From UBA1783 sp964449115 (lineage in GTDB: Bacteria > Bacillota_I > Bacilli_A > Erysipelotrichales > Erysipelotrichaceae): DNA of 64,000 bases. How positions within the stretch are numbered: the first letter of the stretch is position 1; the number at the start of each line of letters is the position of its first letter. Positions 34,492-43,022 of this stretch are shown here, one piece after another. Below the pieces are notes generated by a model. The model searched no databases. It was not told the DNA's origin and saw nothing but the letters and a program-made list of their open reading frames with translations. The DNA is taken from positions 1 to 64,000 of the forward strand of contig CAYUXW010000002.1 in assembly GCA_964449115.1 (NCBI GenBank). The letters run 5' to 3'. A program made the translations under genes and the position numbers.

Positions 34492-35196
34492 TTAATCCAA
34501 TCTAAACAGCAAAAATTGCTCACTATCATAATACTCATAAAAATAAGAGAACTTACTGGCATCAATGCCAGCATTTCTAACACCTACCACAATTCCATCA
34601 AAGTTTTTTGGAACATAGAAATCAAAAGTAAGAAAATATTCTTTAACATAACTTTCACCCTTATTTGCCCAGCTATTGTCCGTGGAAGAAACTTTCAGTT
34701 TACAATCTGTATAATCTATCCCATAGTAATTAACTGTAAATTCATAACATGATTGGTCATAATTGTAGTTGTAAGTTGAAACATACTGACCGATATTGTA
34801 ATAATTTGTAGTCAGATAATTAATTGAAACACCATTCTCTACTACATTTTCATCATTAAAGGTAAGTTTGATTACTACTCTTTTCCATTGATAATTATCA
34901 TTCTTCTGATAATTATCATTTTGATAATCACCTATATATTCAATTATTTCTACCGTAGCAGTAGTATAGATAGATCTGTCATCTTTGCATACCGTTTCTA
35001 ACAAATAACTTTTATTCAGTTCCATATTTAAAACAATATCATATTTGCTAAAATCAGGCTGCAAAGGAAAACCCGCTTCTTTTTGACAGATTGTACAAAT
35101 GGCCGGCTGTTGGTAATTGGCATCAGTATACTGGTGCTCATGAAAGGCTGAACAGCCGCTCAACAAGATTATTAAAATCAACAATATTTTTTTCAT
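34492..35196 (-). CDS. Lipoprotein with His/Cys-rich N-terminal segment
   Basis: The 234-residue protein has a lipoprotein signal MKKILLILIILLSGC with the lipobox Cys15. Directly after the anchor it carries FHEHQYTDAN and then CTICQKEAG, a possible metal-binding HxH/CxxC patch. The mature part is rich in Tyr, Asn and Asp (QNDNYQKNDNYQW). No family is recognised. Its position directly before the LtaS-like gene suggests a role in the cell envelope. Confidence 0.7.
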   Translation of the reverse strand: MKKILLILIILLSGCSAFHEHQYTDANYQQPAICTICQKEAGFPLQPDFSKYDIVLNMELNKSYLLETVCKDDRSIYTTATVEIIEYIGDYQNDNYQKNDNYQWKRVVIKLTFNDENVVENGVSINYLTTNYYNIGQYVSTYNYNYDQSCYEFTVNYYGIDYTDCKLKVSSTDNSWANKGESYVKEYFLTFDFYVPKNFDGIVVGVRNAGIDASKFSYFYEYYDSEQFLLFRLD

Positions 35197-35199
35197 AAC

Positions 35200-35754
35200 T
35201 TACTTCTTTCTAGTAACCAAAACTATTTCAGGTGGTTTATTTTTTTGATTAATTGATTTTATATATACAACGTGAAATTCACTATAATCCAATTGCTCAA
35301 CATAATCCAGTATCGCTTTTCTTTCGATTTTTCCACTTTCATGTCCGTAATACAGAGTCATACCAATCAAACCATCTACCTTAAGTAGTTTTAAAGCCTT
35401 CTTTAAAGCTAAAAGACTACTTTCAGCTGTGGTTGTTATTGTCTTGTCAGCTTTTGGTAGATAACCAAAATTAAAAACAAAGACATCAACTTTTTCCTTA
35501 ATATATCTATCTATTTCACTGTGACAGTCACAAATCAGCTGATAATTACTTAAGTTATTCTTTTTTAACAGTTGTTCAGTTTTATCAATAGCTATCTTTT
35601 GAATATCAAAACCATATACTTTCCTGCTGTTTAAAGCTAAAAACAAAGTATCATTGCCATTTCCAACAGTCATATCGACAGTAATGCTATCTTCATTTAA
35701 ATATGGTTTAAACAGATATTTATCCAATTCTGTTGTCTTTTTGATAATATTCAC
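35200..35754 (-). CDS. mnmM: tRNA mnm5U34 methyltransferase MnmM (YtqB family)
   Basis: The 184-residue class I methyltransferase matches the YtqB/MnmM family, which completes the mnm5(s2)U34 wobble modification. Signature segments are TVDMTVGNGNDTLFLA (SAM motif I), GFDIQKIAIDKT, VFNFGYLPKADKTITT and LYYGHESGKIERKAI. It overlaps the YolD-like gene by four bases and precedes a lipoprotein, an unusual setting for a tRNA-modification gene. Confidence 0.86.
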   Translation of the reverse strand: MNIIKKTTELDKYLFKPYLNEDSITVDMTVGNGNDTLFLALNSRKVYGFDIQKIAIDKTEQLLKKNNLSNYQLICDCHSEIDRYIKEKVDVFVFNFGYLPKADKTITTTAESSLLALKKALKLLKVDGLIGMTLYYGHESGKIERKAILDYVEQLDYSEFHVVYIKSINQKNKPPEIVLVTRKK

Positions 35755-36092
35755 TGATACACCTCAATGTCTCTTATTGATTCAACATCAACTATTTCCT
35801 GTCCAATATGAATATTATAATATATTTCATCTACTTTTTTAAATAGGCCTGTAATCAATTGATATCTGTTTCCATCATAATATTCAACTTTTATTTCATC
35901 GTTTATCTGCAATTGTTTTATTATGTTATTTAATCTTTCCTTCTGTGATTGTGACAGTTCTATCTTATCTACTTTTTCTCTTTTTAGCTCCACCTGTTTT
36001 AAAGCTTCTTCAAACCCACTCAGAGCACTGAATGGCATAAATTGCTTAGCTCGATCTGAAATACTCATTTTATTTTTTGGTTTACTTGCCAC
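35751..36092 (-). CDS. YolD-like protein, partner of Y-family polymerase
   Basis: YolD-like proteins lie beside UmuC/DinB-type polymerases in Bacillota. The 113-residue protein shows SDRAKQFMPFSALSGFEEAL and a C-terminal beta domain with VEYYDGNRYQLITGLFKKV. The GTG start at 36092 is chosen because GGAGG lies eight bases before it; an upstream ATG would overlap the polymerase gene by about 65 bases without a good ribosome binding site. It overlaps the polymerase gene by 11 bases and mnmM by four. Confidence 0.78.
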   Translation of the reverse strand: MASKPKNKMSISDRAKQFMPFSALSGFEEALKQVELKREKVDKIELSQSQKERLNNIIKQLQINDEIKVEYYDGNRYQLITGLFKKVDEIYYNIHIGQEIVDVESIRDIEVYQ

Positions 36093-37359
36093 TTTTATGC
36101 CCTCCAATCTGATGATTTCTTTCTCTGGTCGTTGCTCCCTCTTCAAAGTTCATTCCTTTCAGAATAGCATCTTTACCAAATCGCTTCTTAATTTCAATGA
36201 TTGCTTTTTGAGCAGCATTGTCTTTTTCGATATCCTTTTGGCTGATTTCTTCAAATAGATTGGTCTGAAAGAAATTTACTGGATTTGCGGTCAGCTTGTT
36301 ACAGGATATACTTATTCTTCTGATCATGGCAGATTTATTAACCAGTCTATTGTACAGTTTCACGACATTTTCTATTAATATGGTATCGCTATTTGTATCC
36401 ATATCTAGAGTCAGGCTACCAGTTGAAGCGGATAAATTGTATCTGTTGCTATAGCCAATCATTAAAGAAATATTACTAGTATATAATTTCTTATCAACCA
36501 GTTGTAAAGAAAGTAAATCCATCATTTCCTTTACAATAATTTCAGCCTGTTTATAGCTGTAATCTCTGGCCAACACCTGTCCCTGGGAAAAAGAATTGCT
36601 CTTAGGTTTATATTCTTTTATATCAGTGATTGTAACCGGTTCAATGCCCCAGGCATGATCAATTAAAAGCTCAGCATCTATACCGAAAGCTTCATACAGT
36701 TTTTCTTCACTTGCCCAGGCAATCTGCCCCATTGTATAAATCCCCATCTCATTTAATGTCCTTTGCGTTCCAGGTCCGATACGCCAAAAATCAGTCAATG
36801 GCTGATGGTTCCACAAAGTTTCTTTAAAGCTTTCCTGATTTAATTCTCCAATAAAGTCTTTGGCTTTTTTGGCGGTAATATCTAAAGCTATTTTAGTCAG
36901 ATATAAATTTGTCCCTACCCCACAGCTGGCTCTAATACCGATTTTTCTATCTATTTCATTTAGTAAAAATTCTGCCATCTCTCTAGGATTCTTTTTATAT
37001 ATATTCAGGTATGGTGTTATGTCAATGAAACATTCATCTATCGAATATACATAAATATCATCTTTAGAGAAATAATCCAGATAAAGGTCATAAACAGCAC
37101 AGGAATAATCAATATATTTCTGCATTCTAGGTGTGGCAATAACATAGTCTATGTTTTTGGGTATCTCAAAAAGGCGACATCGATTTTTAATGCCTAACTT
37201 TTTCATATTTACGCTGACTGCTAAACATATTGTTTTATCTGTCCTTTCACTATCAGCAACAACAAGGTTGGCTTTCATCGGATCTAATCCTCGTTCAACA
37301 CATTCGACTGAAGCATAAAAAGATTTTAAATCAATACATAGATATGCCCTTTCTGCCAT
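36082..37359 (-). CDS. Y-family DNA polymerase (UmuC/DinB-type)
   Basis: A translesion polymerase of about 425 residues. Catalytic acidic residues are in CIDLKSFYASVE and YSIDECFIDITPYL. The helix-hairpin-helix segment WRIGPGTQRTLNEMGIYTMGQIA and little-finger domain follow. The version with YolD is typical of the UvrX/PolY2-like group. The ATG at 37359 has AAAGGAG six bases upstream; an earlier in-frame start at 37380 overlaps the -10 box and is unlikely. Confidence 0.88.
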   Translation of the reverse strand: MAERAYLCIDLKSFYASVECVERGLDPMKANLVVADSERTDKTICLAVSVNMKKLGIKNRCRLFEIPKNIDYVIATPRMQKYIDYSCAVYDLYLDYFSKDDIYVYSIDECFIDITPYLNIYKKNPREMAEFLLNEIDRKIGIRASCGVGTNLYLTKIALDITAKKAKDFIGELNQESFKETLWNHQPLTDFWRIGPGTQRTLNEMGIYTMGQIAWASEEKLYEAFGIDAELLIDHAWGIEPVTITDIKEYKPKSNSFSQGQVLARDYSYKQAEIIVKEMMDLLSLQLVDKKLYTSNISLMIGYSNRYNLSASTGSLTLDMDTNSDTILIENVVKLYNRLVNKSAMIRRISISCNKLTANPVNFFQTNLFEEISQKDIEKDNAAQKAIIEIKKRFGKDAILKGMNFEEGATTRERNHQIGGHKSGK

Positions 37360-37379
37360 ATGATCTCCTTTACTTTTCA

Positions 37380-37388
37380 ATTATAACA
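37380..37388 (-). promoter_or_regulatory. Extended -10 promoter of the polymerase-yolD-mnmM operon
   Basis: TGTTATAAT on the minus strand, 21 bases upstream of the polymerase ATG. It is followed upstream by a 7-bp inverted repeat TTGAATT-A-AATTCAA at 37392-37406 that would overlap the -35 region. This could be an operator. It does not match the Firmicute LexA box. Confidence 0.6.
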
Positions 37389-37391
37389 TAA

Positions 37392-37406
37392 TTGAATTAA
37401 ATTCAA
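37392..37406. promoter_or_regulatory. Inverted repeat at the polymerase promoter
   Basis: TTGAATT and AATTCAA flank one base. It lies just upstream of the -10 box on the minus strand and between divergent genes. Operator function is inferred from position. Confidence 0.45.
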
Positions 37407-37468
37407 CCAACTGGTCTTTAAAGGAAAAATGGATTGTGTTAAAGTTATTCTATAAAGGAAGTGTAACT

Positions 37469-37774
37469 ATGTATGAGTTAGATGGTGTGTATAAATCCGA
37501 AGCGTTTATTTTAAAAATTAATCAGAAAAATTTTTATTTGTTGAATAATAAAGAACAAGAAATATGCGCTGGTTTTATAACATATATTTCTTCTTATGTT
37601 TCAGCAAATAAAAAAACTAAGCTGGCTTTGACCAATAGACAGATAATTTGGCCAGATAATAGTTTGGTATGTGGTTCTATTAATGATATGTATTATCAAA
37701 ACAAAACTATTACAATTTCATATGTCGATGAAAACAAAAAGAAGAAATCTATCCTGCTACAAAAGATTGATTAA
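37469..37774 (+). CDS. Small protein of unknown function
   Basis: A 101-residue protein from the ATG at 37469, with AAGGAAG 8 bases upstream; the earlier start at 37436 lacks a site. The sequence is beta-strand rich and basic (KINQKNFYLLNN, VDENKKKKSILLQKID) with no signal peptide or membrane segment. Nothing similar is recognised. It is transcribed alone, divergent from the polymerase operon, and ends in a bidirectional terminator. Confidence 0.65.
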   Translation: MYELDGVYKSEAFILKINQKNFYLLNNKEQEICAGFITYISSYVSANKKTKLALTNRQIIWPDNSLVCGSINDMYYQNKTITISYVDENKKKKSILLQKID

Positions 37775-37800
37775 AAATAGAAGCCTGAGCTTCTATTTTT
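37773..37800. terminator. Bidirectional terminator between convergent genes
   Basis: AAAAATAGAAGC and GCTTCTATTTTT form a perfect 12-bp stem around CTGA, with A/T tracts on both sides. The TAA of the plus-strand gene and the TAG of the minus-strand lipoprotein are both in or at the stem, so both genes end inside one hairpin. Confidence 0.88.
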
Positions 37801-38902
37801 TAGTCTTGAATATATAGTTTTCTACAATCATTCTTGAAACATCATTTTCTCTGACTTTAAGAATTTTATTTTTCTGGTCATATTCAAATGTAACTTCAAT
37901 ATCGTATTTGTTTTCATCACCTTCCAGATTTCCAGAAGCGGAAAACTGAACAGTCATTTTATAGACACCTTTACCCTGATAATCAAACAACGTTATTAAG
38001 CCATTTAGCGTATAATCTCCATTGCTGTTTGTTTTTGTATAGCTAAAATTATCCACATTGAAAATTCTGATGTTTTTTCCATCAATTTCTTCAAAAGGAC
38101 TATCTGCAGTCAGAATATTTAGTATTTCGATAGTATCATATCCTTTATCACATTGCATTTCTACTAATCCAAAATCTTTTAGTTCAATGAAAATCCTTTC
38201 TGGATATGCTGCTGAATAAGTTAGCAAAAACGAATTGTGATACTGATTATCTCCATCTGTAATTTTTATGTTTAAATCATAAACATCCTTTCCCAGATAG
38301 GTGACATTATCAACTGTGCCAGTTATAGTTTTTGTACCATCATCATAATAGAATTGATTGCTATCAAGAAATCCTACATATAAACTTACATCATCAAAAT
38401 CAATATAATAGTTTTTATATAACTGTAGTGCCAATAGCAGGCTTCCAAAGTCATATCCAGTATCATTAACAAGTTTATAAGCCTTTCCATCAAATGAAAT
38501 TTCCATCTTATCCGGTTTCAACTCTTCAAAGAAAATATCAAAAGTTTTAACAAAACTGGTAAAATTCTGATCATCTTCTGGGTCAAATTGACAACTTACT
38601 TCAAAGTGATTTTTCCCTTTATAACTGAAATCAATAACACTACCATTGTATTCTATTTCTTCATTGGAAAAGGAATAGACGATCTTATGATCAAGATAAA
38701 ACGAAAAGTAAATATAATTATCGACCTTATCTTCTCTATAACCAATTCCCTTGTTTAAATAAGAAAACAATTCCTGTTGCGTCAAACCAGATTCATAGTC
38801 TGGATCTACTGGTTCTTCTTTAATATCCCTGATAAACTTGCATCCACTTAAAACAAAAAGCAATATCAATATCATTGAAAAGTATTTAAATATATTTTTC
38901 AT
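37793..38902 (-). CDS. Lipoprotein of unknown function
   Basis: About 369 residues with a lipoprotein signal (MILILLFVLSGC, lipobox Cys). The mature part appears to contain three repeats of a beta-rich unit, each starting near phrases such as SYLNKGIGYRED, LLALQLYKNYYIDFDDVSLYVGF and ILTADSPFEEIDGKNIRIF and including a TG/NG-V-x-Y-x-GK-x-Y motif. No family is recognised. The ATG at 38902 has AGAGGTG upstream. It follows the UgtP-like gene. Confidence 0.72.
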   Translation of the reverse strand: MKNIFKYFSMILILLFVLSGCKFIRDIKEEPVDPDYESGLTQQELFSYLNKGIGYREDKVDNYIYFSFYLDHKIVYSFSNEEIEYNGSVIDFSYKGKNHFEVSCQFDPEDDQNFTSFVKTFDIFFEELKPDKMEISFDGKAYKLVNDTGYDFGSLLLALQLYKNYYIDFDDVSLYVGFLDSNQFYYDDGTKTITGTVDNVTYLGKDVYDLNIKITDGDNQYHNSFLLTYSAAYPERIFIELKDFGLVEMQCDKGYDTIEILNILTADSPFEEIDGKNIRIFNVDNFSYTKTNSNGDYTLNGLITLFDYQGKGVYKMTVQFSASGNLEGDENKYDIEVTFEYDQKNKILKVRENDVSRMIVENYIFKTKK

Positions 38903-38922
38903 ACCTAACACCTCTTTAACTA

Positions 38923-38931
38923 ATTATAACA
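38923..38931 (-). promoter_or_regulatory. Extended -10 promoter of the 37793-38902 lipoprotein
   Basis: TGTTATAAT on the minus strand lies 21 bases upstream of the ATG, immediately after the terminator of the UgtP-like gene. Confidence 0.6.
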
Positions 38932-38959
38932 AAAAAACAATGACTATTTAGCCATTGTT
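38931..38959 (-). terminator. Intrinsic terminator of the UgtP-like gene
   Basis: AACAATGGC and GTCATTGTT pair over 9 bp (one G-U) around TAAATA, then seven T residues. The stem overlaps the stop codon of the glycosyltransferase gene. Confidence 0.8.
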
Positions 38960-40020
38960 TCAAAAATAATCTTTGCACTGTTATATTTTTTTAGAACTTT
39001 TAAATTTTCCATAATCTCGTTATATTCATCCGGATTATTTAGTAAGTTGTAGCATTCCTTTGATAAAGTTTCTACATCATCAAAAGTTTTTGCACAACCC
39101 AAATCAACAAAGTACTGCTTATTGTAATCTTCACAGGCACCTAAGATATTAATAAATAACATCGGTAAGATTTTATTTACCGCTTCAGTAGTGGAAATAC
39201 CACCAGGTTTACTGATAAATACATCTGCTTCATCCATCAGCTTATCAATATCGCTAGTAAAACCAAGCACCTCTACTCGAGGATTATTTTCAAATTCCTT
39301 TTCAAGTTTTTTCTTCAACTTATCATTTTTTCCACAAACTACTTTAATATAACCATCTTTTACATCATTTAATAAAGATGAAACAACCTTTTTAAGTGGA
39401 CCTCCACCAAGAGAACCGGTTGATATCAGGATATTCTTTTTACCATCATCTCTTAAATCGTAATTTTGATAAAACTTGTCCTTTATAGGGATTCCACTGG
39501 TGATGATTTTGTCTCCATCTACACCTAGATATTGCAATTCCTCGTTTATGTAATTACAAGGAACAAAGAAATAATCAACGTTTAAATATTTTGAACCTGG
39601 ATGACAGGTATAATCTGTAAATACAAAACTTGTTTTACATTTTAAATCATAATCATTTTTAATTTTTGTCATCATCATTCCCGCAAAAACATGAGTACAT
39701 ATAACCTGACTGTAGTTGTTATCAGTTATATAGTAATACAAATCTTCACATTTTTTGCTTATCAACTTTAAAAATACAGAATCTTTAAAATACTTTTGAT
39801 TATTTTCAGCTAATTTATATCCTTTGTCAAAAATAAATGGGGCATGGTTACAGATAGTAATATGACCTTTACTTAATAAATCTGATAAAAGGTCATTGAT
39901 AAAAGATAATGCATCTAACATTTCACATTCAACATTTTGACTTTCGTAATATTCTTTTATGGCATGACCACAACTGTTATGACCTCCGCCAAAGTTGCAG
40001 CTTAGAATTAATGTCTTCAA
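38944..40020 (-). CDS. UgtP-like diacylglycerol glucosyltransferase (GT28)
   Basis: The 358-residue protein has the MGDG-synthase/UgtP N-terminal segment CNFGGGHNSCGHAIKEYYE and a C-terminal GT-B sugar-nucleotide site with LISTGSLGGGPL, DVFISKPGGISTTEA and NILGACEDYNKQYFVD. Such enzymes make glucosyl-diacylglycerols, the membrane anchor for lipoteichoic acid, so it may functionally link with the LtaS-like gene at 32431. The start codon is TTG, supported by GGAGGTGTGATAG immediately upstream. An extended -10 promoter lies about 71 bases upstream. Confidence 0.85.
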   Translation of the reverse strand: MKTLILSCNFGGGHNSCGHAIKEYYESQNVECEMLDALSFINDLLSDLLSKGHITICNHAPFIFDKGYKLAENNQKYFKDSVFLKLISKKCEDLYYYITDNNYSQVICTHVFAGMMMTKIKNDYDLKCKTSFVFTDYTCHPGSKYLNVDYFFVPCNYINEELQYLGVDGDKIITSGIPIKDKFYQNYDLRDDGKKNILISTGSLGGGPLKKVVSSLLNDVKDGYIKVVCGKNDKLKKKLEKEFENNPRVEVLGFTSDIDKLMDEADVFISKPGGISTTEAVNKILPMLFINILGACEDYNKQYFVDLGCAKTFDDVETLSKECYNLLNNPDEYNEIMENLKVLKKYNSAKIIFETMAK

Positions 40021-40090
40021 CTATCACACCTCCAATCCTAATGCTTTTTTCACTTTAAATACGATGATAAACATATATATCACCGGTAAT

Positions 40091-40099
40091 ATTATACCA
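40091..40099 (-). promoter_or_regulatory. Extended -10 promoter of the UgtP-like gene
   Basis: TGGTATAAT on the minus strand. The 5' UTR would be about 64 bases. No good -35 is seen at 17 bp. Confidence 0.6.
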
Positions 40100-40140
40100 T
40101 AGTTAAAGATTAATTATGTAAATTGTATGTAATTGTTCTC

Positions 40141-40172
40141 TTTAAAAAGATCCAGATAATTCCAGATCTTTT
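40141..40172 (-). terminator. Terminator of the hydrogenase-phosphodiesterase operon
   Basis: AAAAGATC and GATCTTTT form an 8-bp stem with a 12-base loop, followed on the minus strand by a T-run. It starts about 15 bases after the phosphodiesterase stop. Confidence 0.75.
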
Positions 40173-40186
40173 AAAACTTTTACATT

Positions 40187-41491
40187 TTAATCAACCAGCA
40201 ATTCATCAAGTAATCTGCCATCAGTATTTGGCATATCAAAGCCAATCATTCTAGCCATAGTAACAGCTTCATCTACCATACTGGCTTTTTCGATAACAAC
40301 ACCTTTTTTTACTGATGGTCCGCTGGCAATAAATAAAGTAGTCTCTTTTCTGTCACCTCTTGAACCATGTGTTGCTTTTCCAATCTTATGATCTCCAGGT
40401 TCAGTTGAAGCCCAGATGGTATCTCTATTTAATCGATCAGAAAAAGAAATATCTCTATTTGATTCAATAATAAAATCAAAAGGTCCAGCTACACGGAAGT
40501 GTTTTTTCATTTCTTCTTTGTCATAGACATATCTTAATTGAATATTTTCATCATCTTTTAATGAAAGTAAGAAATCTTTAACTTTTTTAGCCATTACTTC
40601 ATCATCTGGATTTTTAAGTTCAATACAACAGGTTAAAGCTGTTGAATAAGCATAACAATCACAATCGATCATTTCATTGTTTTCATCTGTTCTGATAAAA
40701 CCTGCTTCTTTAAGCAAGACATTGATATTTAAAACATCTTCAATATCAGTCTGTCCATGATCACCCATAATAACGAAATTGGTATTTTCATAATCACCAT
40801 ATCTTTTTATCGATTCTAATAGCACACCCAGTTCCAGATCATGTCTTCTAAGTTGGATATATGCTTCTTCAGAATATATACCATAGGTATGTCTTTGAGT
40901 GTCCAAATCACACATCTTGACAAACATCACATCTGGCTGACCAAAATCTCTAATCAAATCTGGGGCAACAGACATTGTCAGTCTATCCAGTTCAGCATCA
41001 GGTCCCTTTTGATGCAGACCATACTTCCAGAAATATTTATCCAGCAGATTTTCAGTTGCGTTTCCAATCAGATACTTTTCTGCATCATAATCTTTATATT
41101 TATATGGAACAATCATTGGCCAGTTATAGGTATAATCAGCTCCAGCACTTACTGGCCAGGCAATAGAAGCTGTCGTCAAGCCATGCTCTCTGGCATAATC
41201 CAAAATTGTCGGATCTTTTATCTGGCTTTTATAACCATACCAGACATCATTTGGTTTGCATCCTCTTTCCATTACTTCATTATTACAAATGGTGTGTCTG
41301 TCAACATATGTTCCAGTAACAATTGAAGTATGACAACTATAAGTTAAAGCTGGCCATACCGGCTCTAATGAGGCAACGTAAGAACCATCTTCAATAAGTT
41401 TGCCAAAATTTGGCATTTCTTTCATCTTTTCTATATCACTGGCACAGAGGGCATCTATCATAAATACAAATAATTTTTTCATCTTTTTCAT
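40187..41491 (-). CDS. Alkaline-phosphatase-superfamily phosphodiesterase/pyrophosphatase (NPP-like)
   Basis: The 434-residue enzyme has metal-binding FMIDALCASD, nucleophile Thr in VWPALTYSCHTSIVTG, DLDTQRHTYG, MGDHGQTDIE and the distal His in DHKIGKATHGSRGDR. This is the nucleotide pyrophosphatase/phosphodiesterase arrangement. There is no signal peptide, so it is cytosolic. It overlaps the hydrogenase stop by four bases (ATGA), an unexpected pairing. The substrate is unknown. Confidence 0.85.
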   Translation of the reverse strand: MKKMKKLFVFMIDALCASDIEKMKEMPNFGKLIEDGSYVASLEPVWPALTYSCHTSIVTGTYVDRHTICNNEVMERGCKPNDVWYGYKSQIKDPTILDYAREHGLTTASIAWPVSAGADYTYNWPMIVPYKYKDYDAEKYLIGNATENLLDKYFWKYGLHQKGPDAELDRLTMSVAPDLIRDFGQPDVMFVKMCDLDTQRHTYGIYSEEAYIQLRRHDLELGVLLESIKRYGDYENTNFVIMGDHGQTDIEDVLNINVLLKEAGFIRTDENNEMIDCDCYAYSTALTCCIELKNPDDEVMAKKVKDFLLSLKDDENIQLRYVYDKEEMKKHFRVAGPFDFIIESNRDISFSDRLNRDTIWASTEPGDHKIGKATHGSRGDRKETTLFIASGPSVKKGVVIEKASMVDEAVTMARMIGFDMPNTDGRLLDELLVD

Positions 41492-42906
41492 CCATTCTTT
41501 TTATTCAAAGCTGCTGAAATGGTTTTATGTGGTGATTGTTTACCATATCTATCGATAGTAATCTTATTTCTATCTGTATGAGTTAAACAGCCAGCACCAC
41601 CAATACAGCCTCCTTCACAAGCCATCCCTTCAATAAAGTTGGCATTCAATACATTGTTTTTCTTTTTCAATAAGGCAATTCTGCAACTGTCAATACCATC
41701 ACAGACCACTGGATTAAATTCAAAATCAGTATCCTGCTGTTTTATTCCGTGAGCCATTGCTTCAGTTAAGCCTCCACTTCTAGCAAATACTCTTCCATAA
41801 TAGGAAGCATCTGTCAGCTCAGTTTCTTCTAGAGTTGAAATATCAATATCTCTAGAATCAAATAGTGCCTGTAACTCCTCGAAGGTAATGACTGTATCAA
41901 TATAATCTTTTACTTCTTCCTTTAAAATTTCCTGTTTTTTAGCGGTACAAGGTCCAATAAAGACAACCTTGTATTCTGGATTTTTTTCTTTTATTACTTT
42001 GCCCAGATGAGCCATCGGTGAAAGATTGTGAGAAAGGTATTGAACCAATTCAGGAAAGTTTTTTTCTACATAGCTGACAAATCCTGGGCAGCAACTGGAA
42101 ATTAGAAAACCTTTCTCAATCAGCTCTTTAGATTCGCTTTCAGCTACCATATCAGCTCCCAGGGCTGTTTCTACTATCAGATCAAAGCCTAGCTCTTTAA
42201 GCCCTGTAACAACCTGAGAAAGCTTGGCATAGCTGAACTGTGAGGCAATTGCTGGAGCAACCATAGCGACAACTTTATTTTTCTCATTTTTGTTTTTAAT
42301 AAAATCAATTACTTCCAAAATATATGATTTATCATCAATCGCACCAAAAGGACACTGATAAACACAGGCACCACACTGGATACACTTACTTTCATCAATT
42401 GCTGCAGCATTTTCTTCATTGAAATATATCGCTTTGACCTTGCAGGCAGCCTGACATGGTCTTATCCTGTTGATAATGGCAGAAAAAGGACAGACTCTGG
42501 CACATAAACCACATTCAACACATTTTGATTTATCGATATGGGCAACATGATTGGCATCAAAGGTGATTGCTCCCATCTTGCAGACATCATAACAGCGATG
42601 TGCCAGACATCCTCTACAGGTTTCTGTAACTACATAACCAGCATCAGGACACTCATCACAGGCGATATCAATTATTTCAATAACGTTTAAATTGTTTTTG
42701 TCACCATACATCGCAATTTTTACTCGTTCAGATAAAATTGCTCTTTCCTTATAGACACAGCAACGCATGGTAGGTGTCTTACCCTGAACGATAGTTGCTG
42801 GAATATCGATAATGTTTTCTAAAAGTTTATCCTGCCAAGCTAAAGAAGCGACTTCTTTTAAAACTCTATACTTCAAATCCTGAACCTTAGTATCAAATTT
42901 TCTCAT
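41488..42906 (-). CDS. [FeFe] hydrogenase, monomeric type
   Basis: The 472-residue enzyme has N-terminal cysteine clusters including CDECPD, CRGCLAHRCYDVCKMGAI, two ferredoxin 4Fe-4S motifs (CVECGLCARVCPFSAI, CIQCGACVYQCPFGAI) and the H-cluster domain. The three H-cluster motifs are present: SSCCPGF, FIGPCTAKKQE and GMACEGGCIGGAGC. All four H-cluster cysteines look conserved. Reaction: interconversion of H2, protons and electrons via ferredoxin. The ATG at 42906 has AAGGTGGGG upstream. Maturases HydE, HydF and HydG are not in the window. It diverges from the TM1266 operon. Confidence 0.93.
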   Translation of the reverse strand: MRKFDTKVQDLKYRVLKEVASLAWQDKLLENIIDIPATIVQGKTPTMRCCVYKERAILSERVKIAMYGDKNNLNVIEIIDIACDECPDAGYVVTETCRGCLAHRCYDVCKMGAITFDANHVAHIDKSKCVECGLCARVCPFSAIINRIRPCQAACKVKAIYFNEENAAAIDESKCIQCGACVYQCPFGAIDDKSYILEVIDFIKNKNEKNKVVAMVAPAIASQFSYAKLSQVVTGLKELGFDLIVETALGADMVAESESKELIEKGFLISSCCPGFVSYVEKNFPELVQYLSHNLSPMAHLGKVIKEKNPEYKVVFIGPCTAKKQEILKEEVKDYIDTVITFEELQALFDSRDIDISTLEETELTDASYYGRVFARSGGLTEAMAHGIKQQDTDFEFNPVVCDGIDSCRIALLKKKNNVLNANFIEGMACEGGCIGGAGCLTHTDRNKITIDRYGKQSPHKTISAALNKKNG

Positions 42907-42931
42907 TAATATCCCCACCTTTTTCAAGAAT

Positions 42932-42940
42932 ATTTTAGCA
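42932..42940 (-). promoter_or_regulatory. Extended -10 promoter of the hydrogenase
   Basis: TGCTAAAAT on the minus strand, 26 bases before the hydrogenase ATG. The same nonamer is used by the divergent operon at 43008-43016, making the region partly symmetrical. Confidence 0.6.
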
Positions 42941-42987
42941 CATCTATCTTATTTTTTATATAACCTTTAATTTGTGAACAGAACGTA

Positions 42988-43016
42988 TTCAACATTTCTT
43001 TTTTATATGCTAAAAT
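42988..43016 (+). promoter_or_regulatory. Promoter of the TM1266/ABC operon
   Basis: TTCAAC, a 17-bp spacer ending TATGC, and TAAAAT form an extended -10 promoter. Transcription would start near 43023 and give a leader of about 100 nt. Confidence 0.65.
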
Positions 43017-43022
43017 CAAGAT

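Noticed and set aside
37392..37406. LexA box at the polymerase promoter
   Set aside because: TTGAATTAAATTCAA does not match the Firmicute LexA consensus with GAAC and GTTC arms.
40841..41326. A 161-residue plus-strand reading frame
   Set aside because: It is antisense to the phosphodiesterase gene, which has full family motifs; the plus frame shows no recognisable domain.
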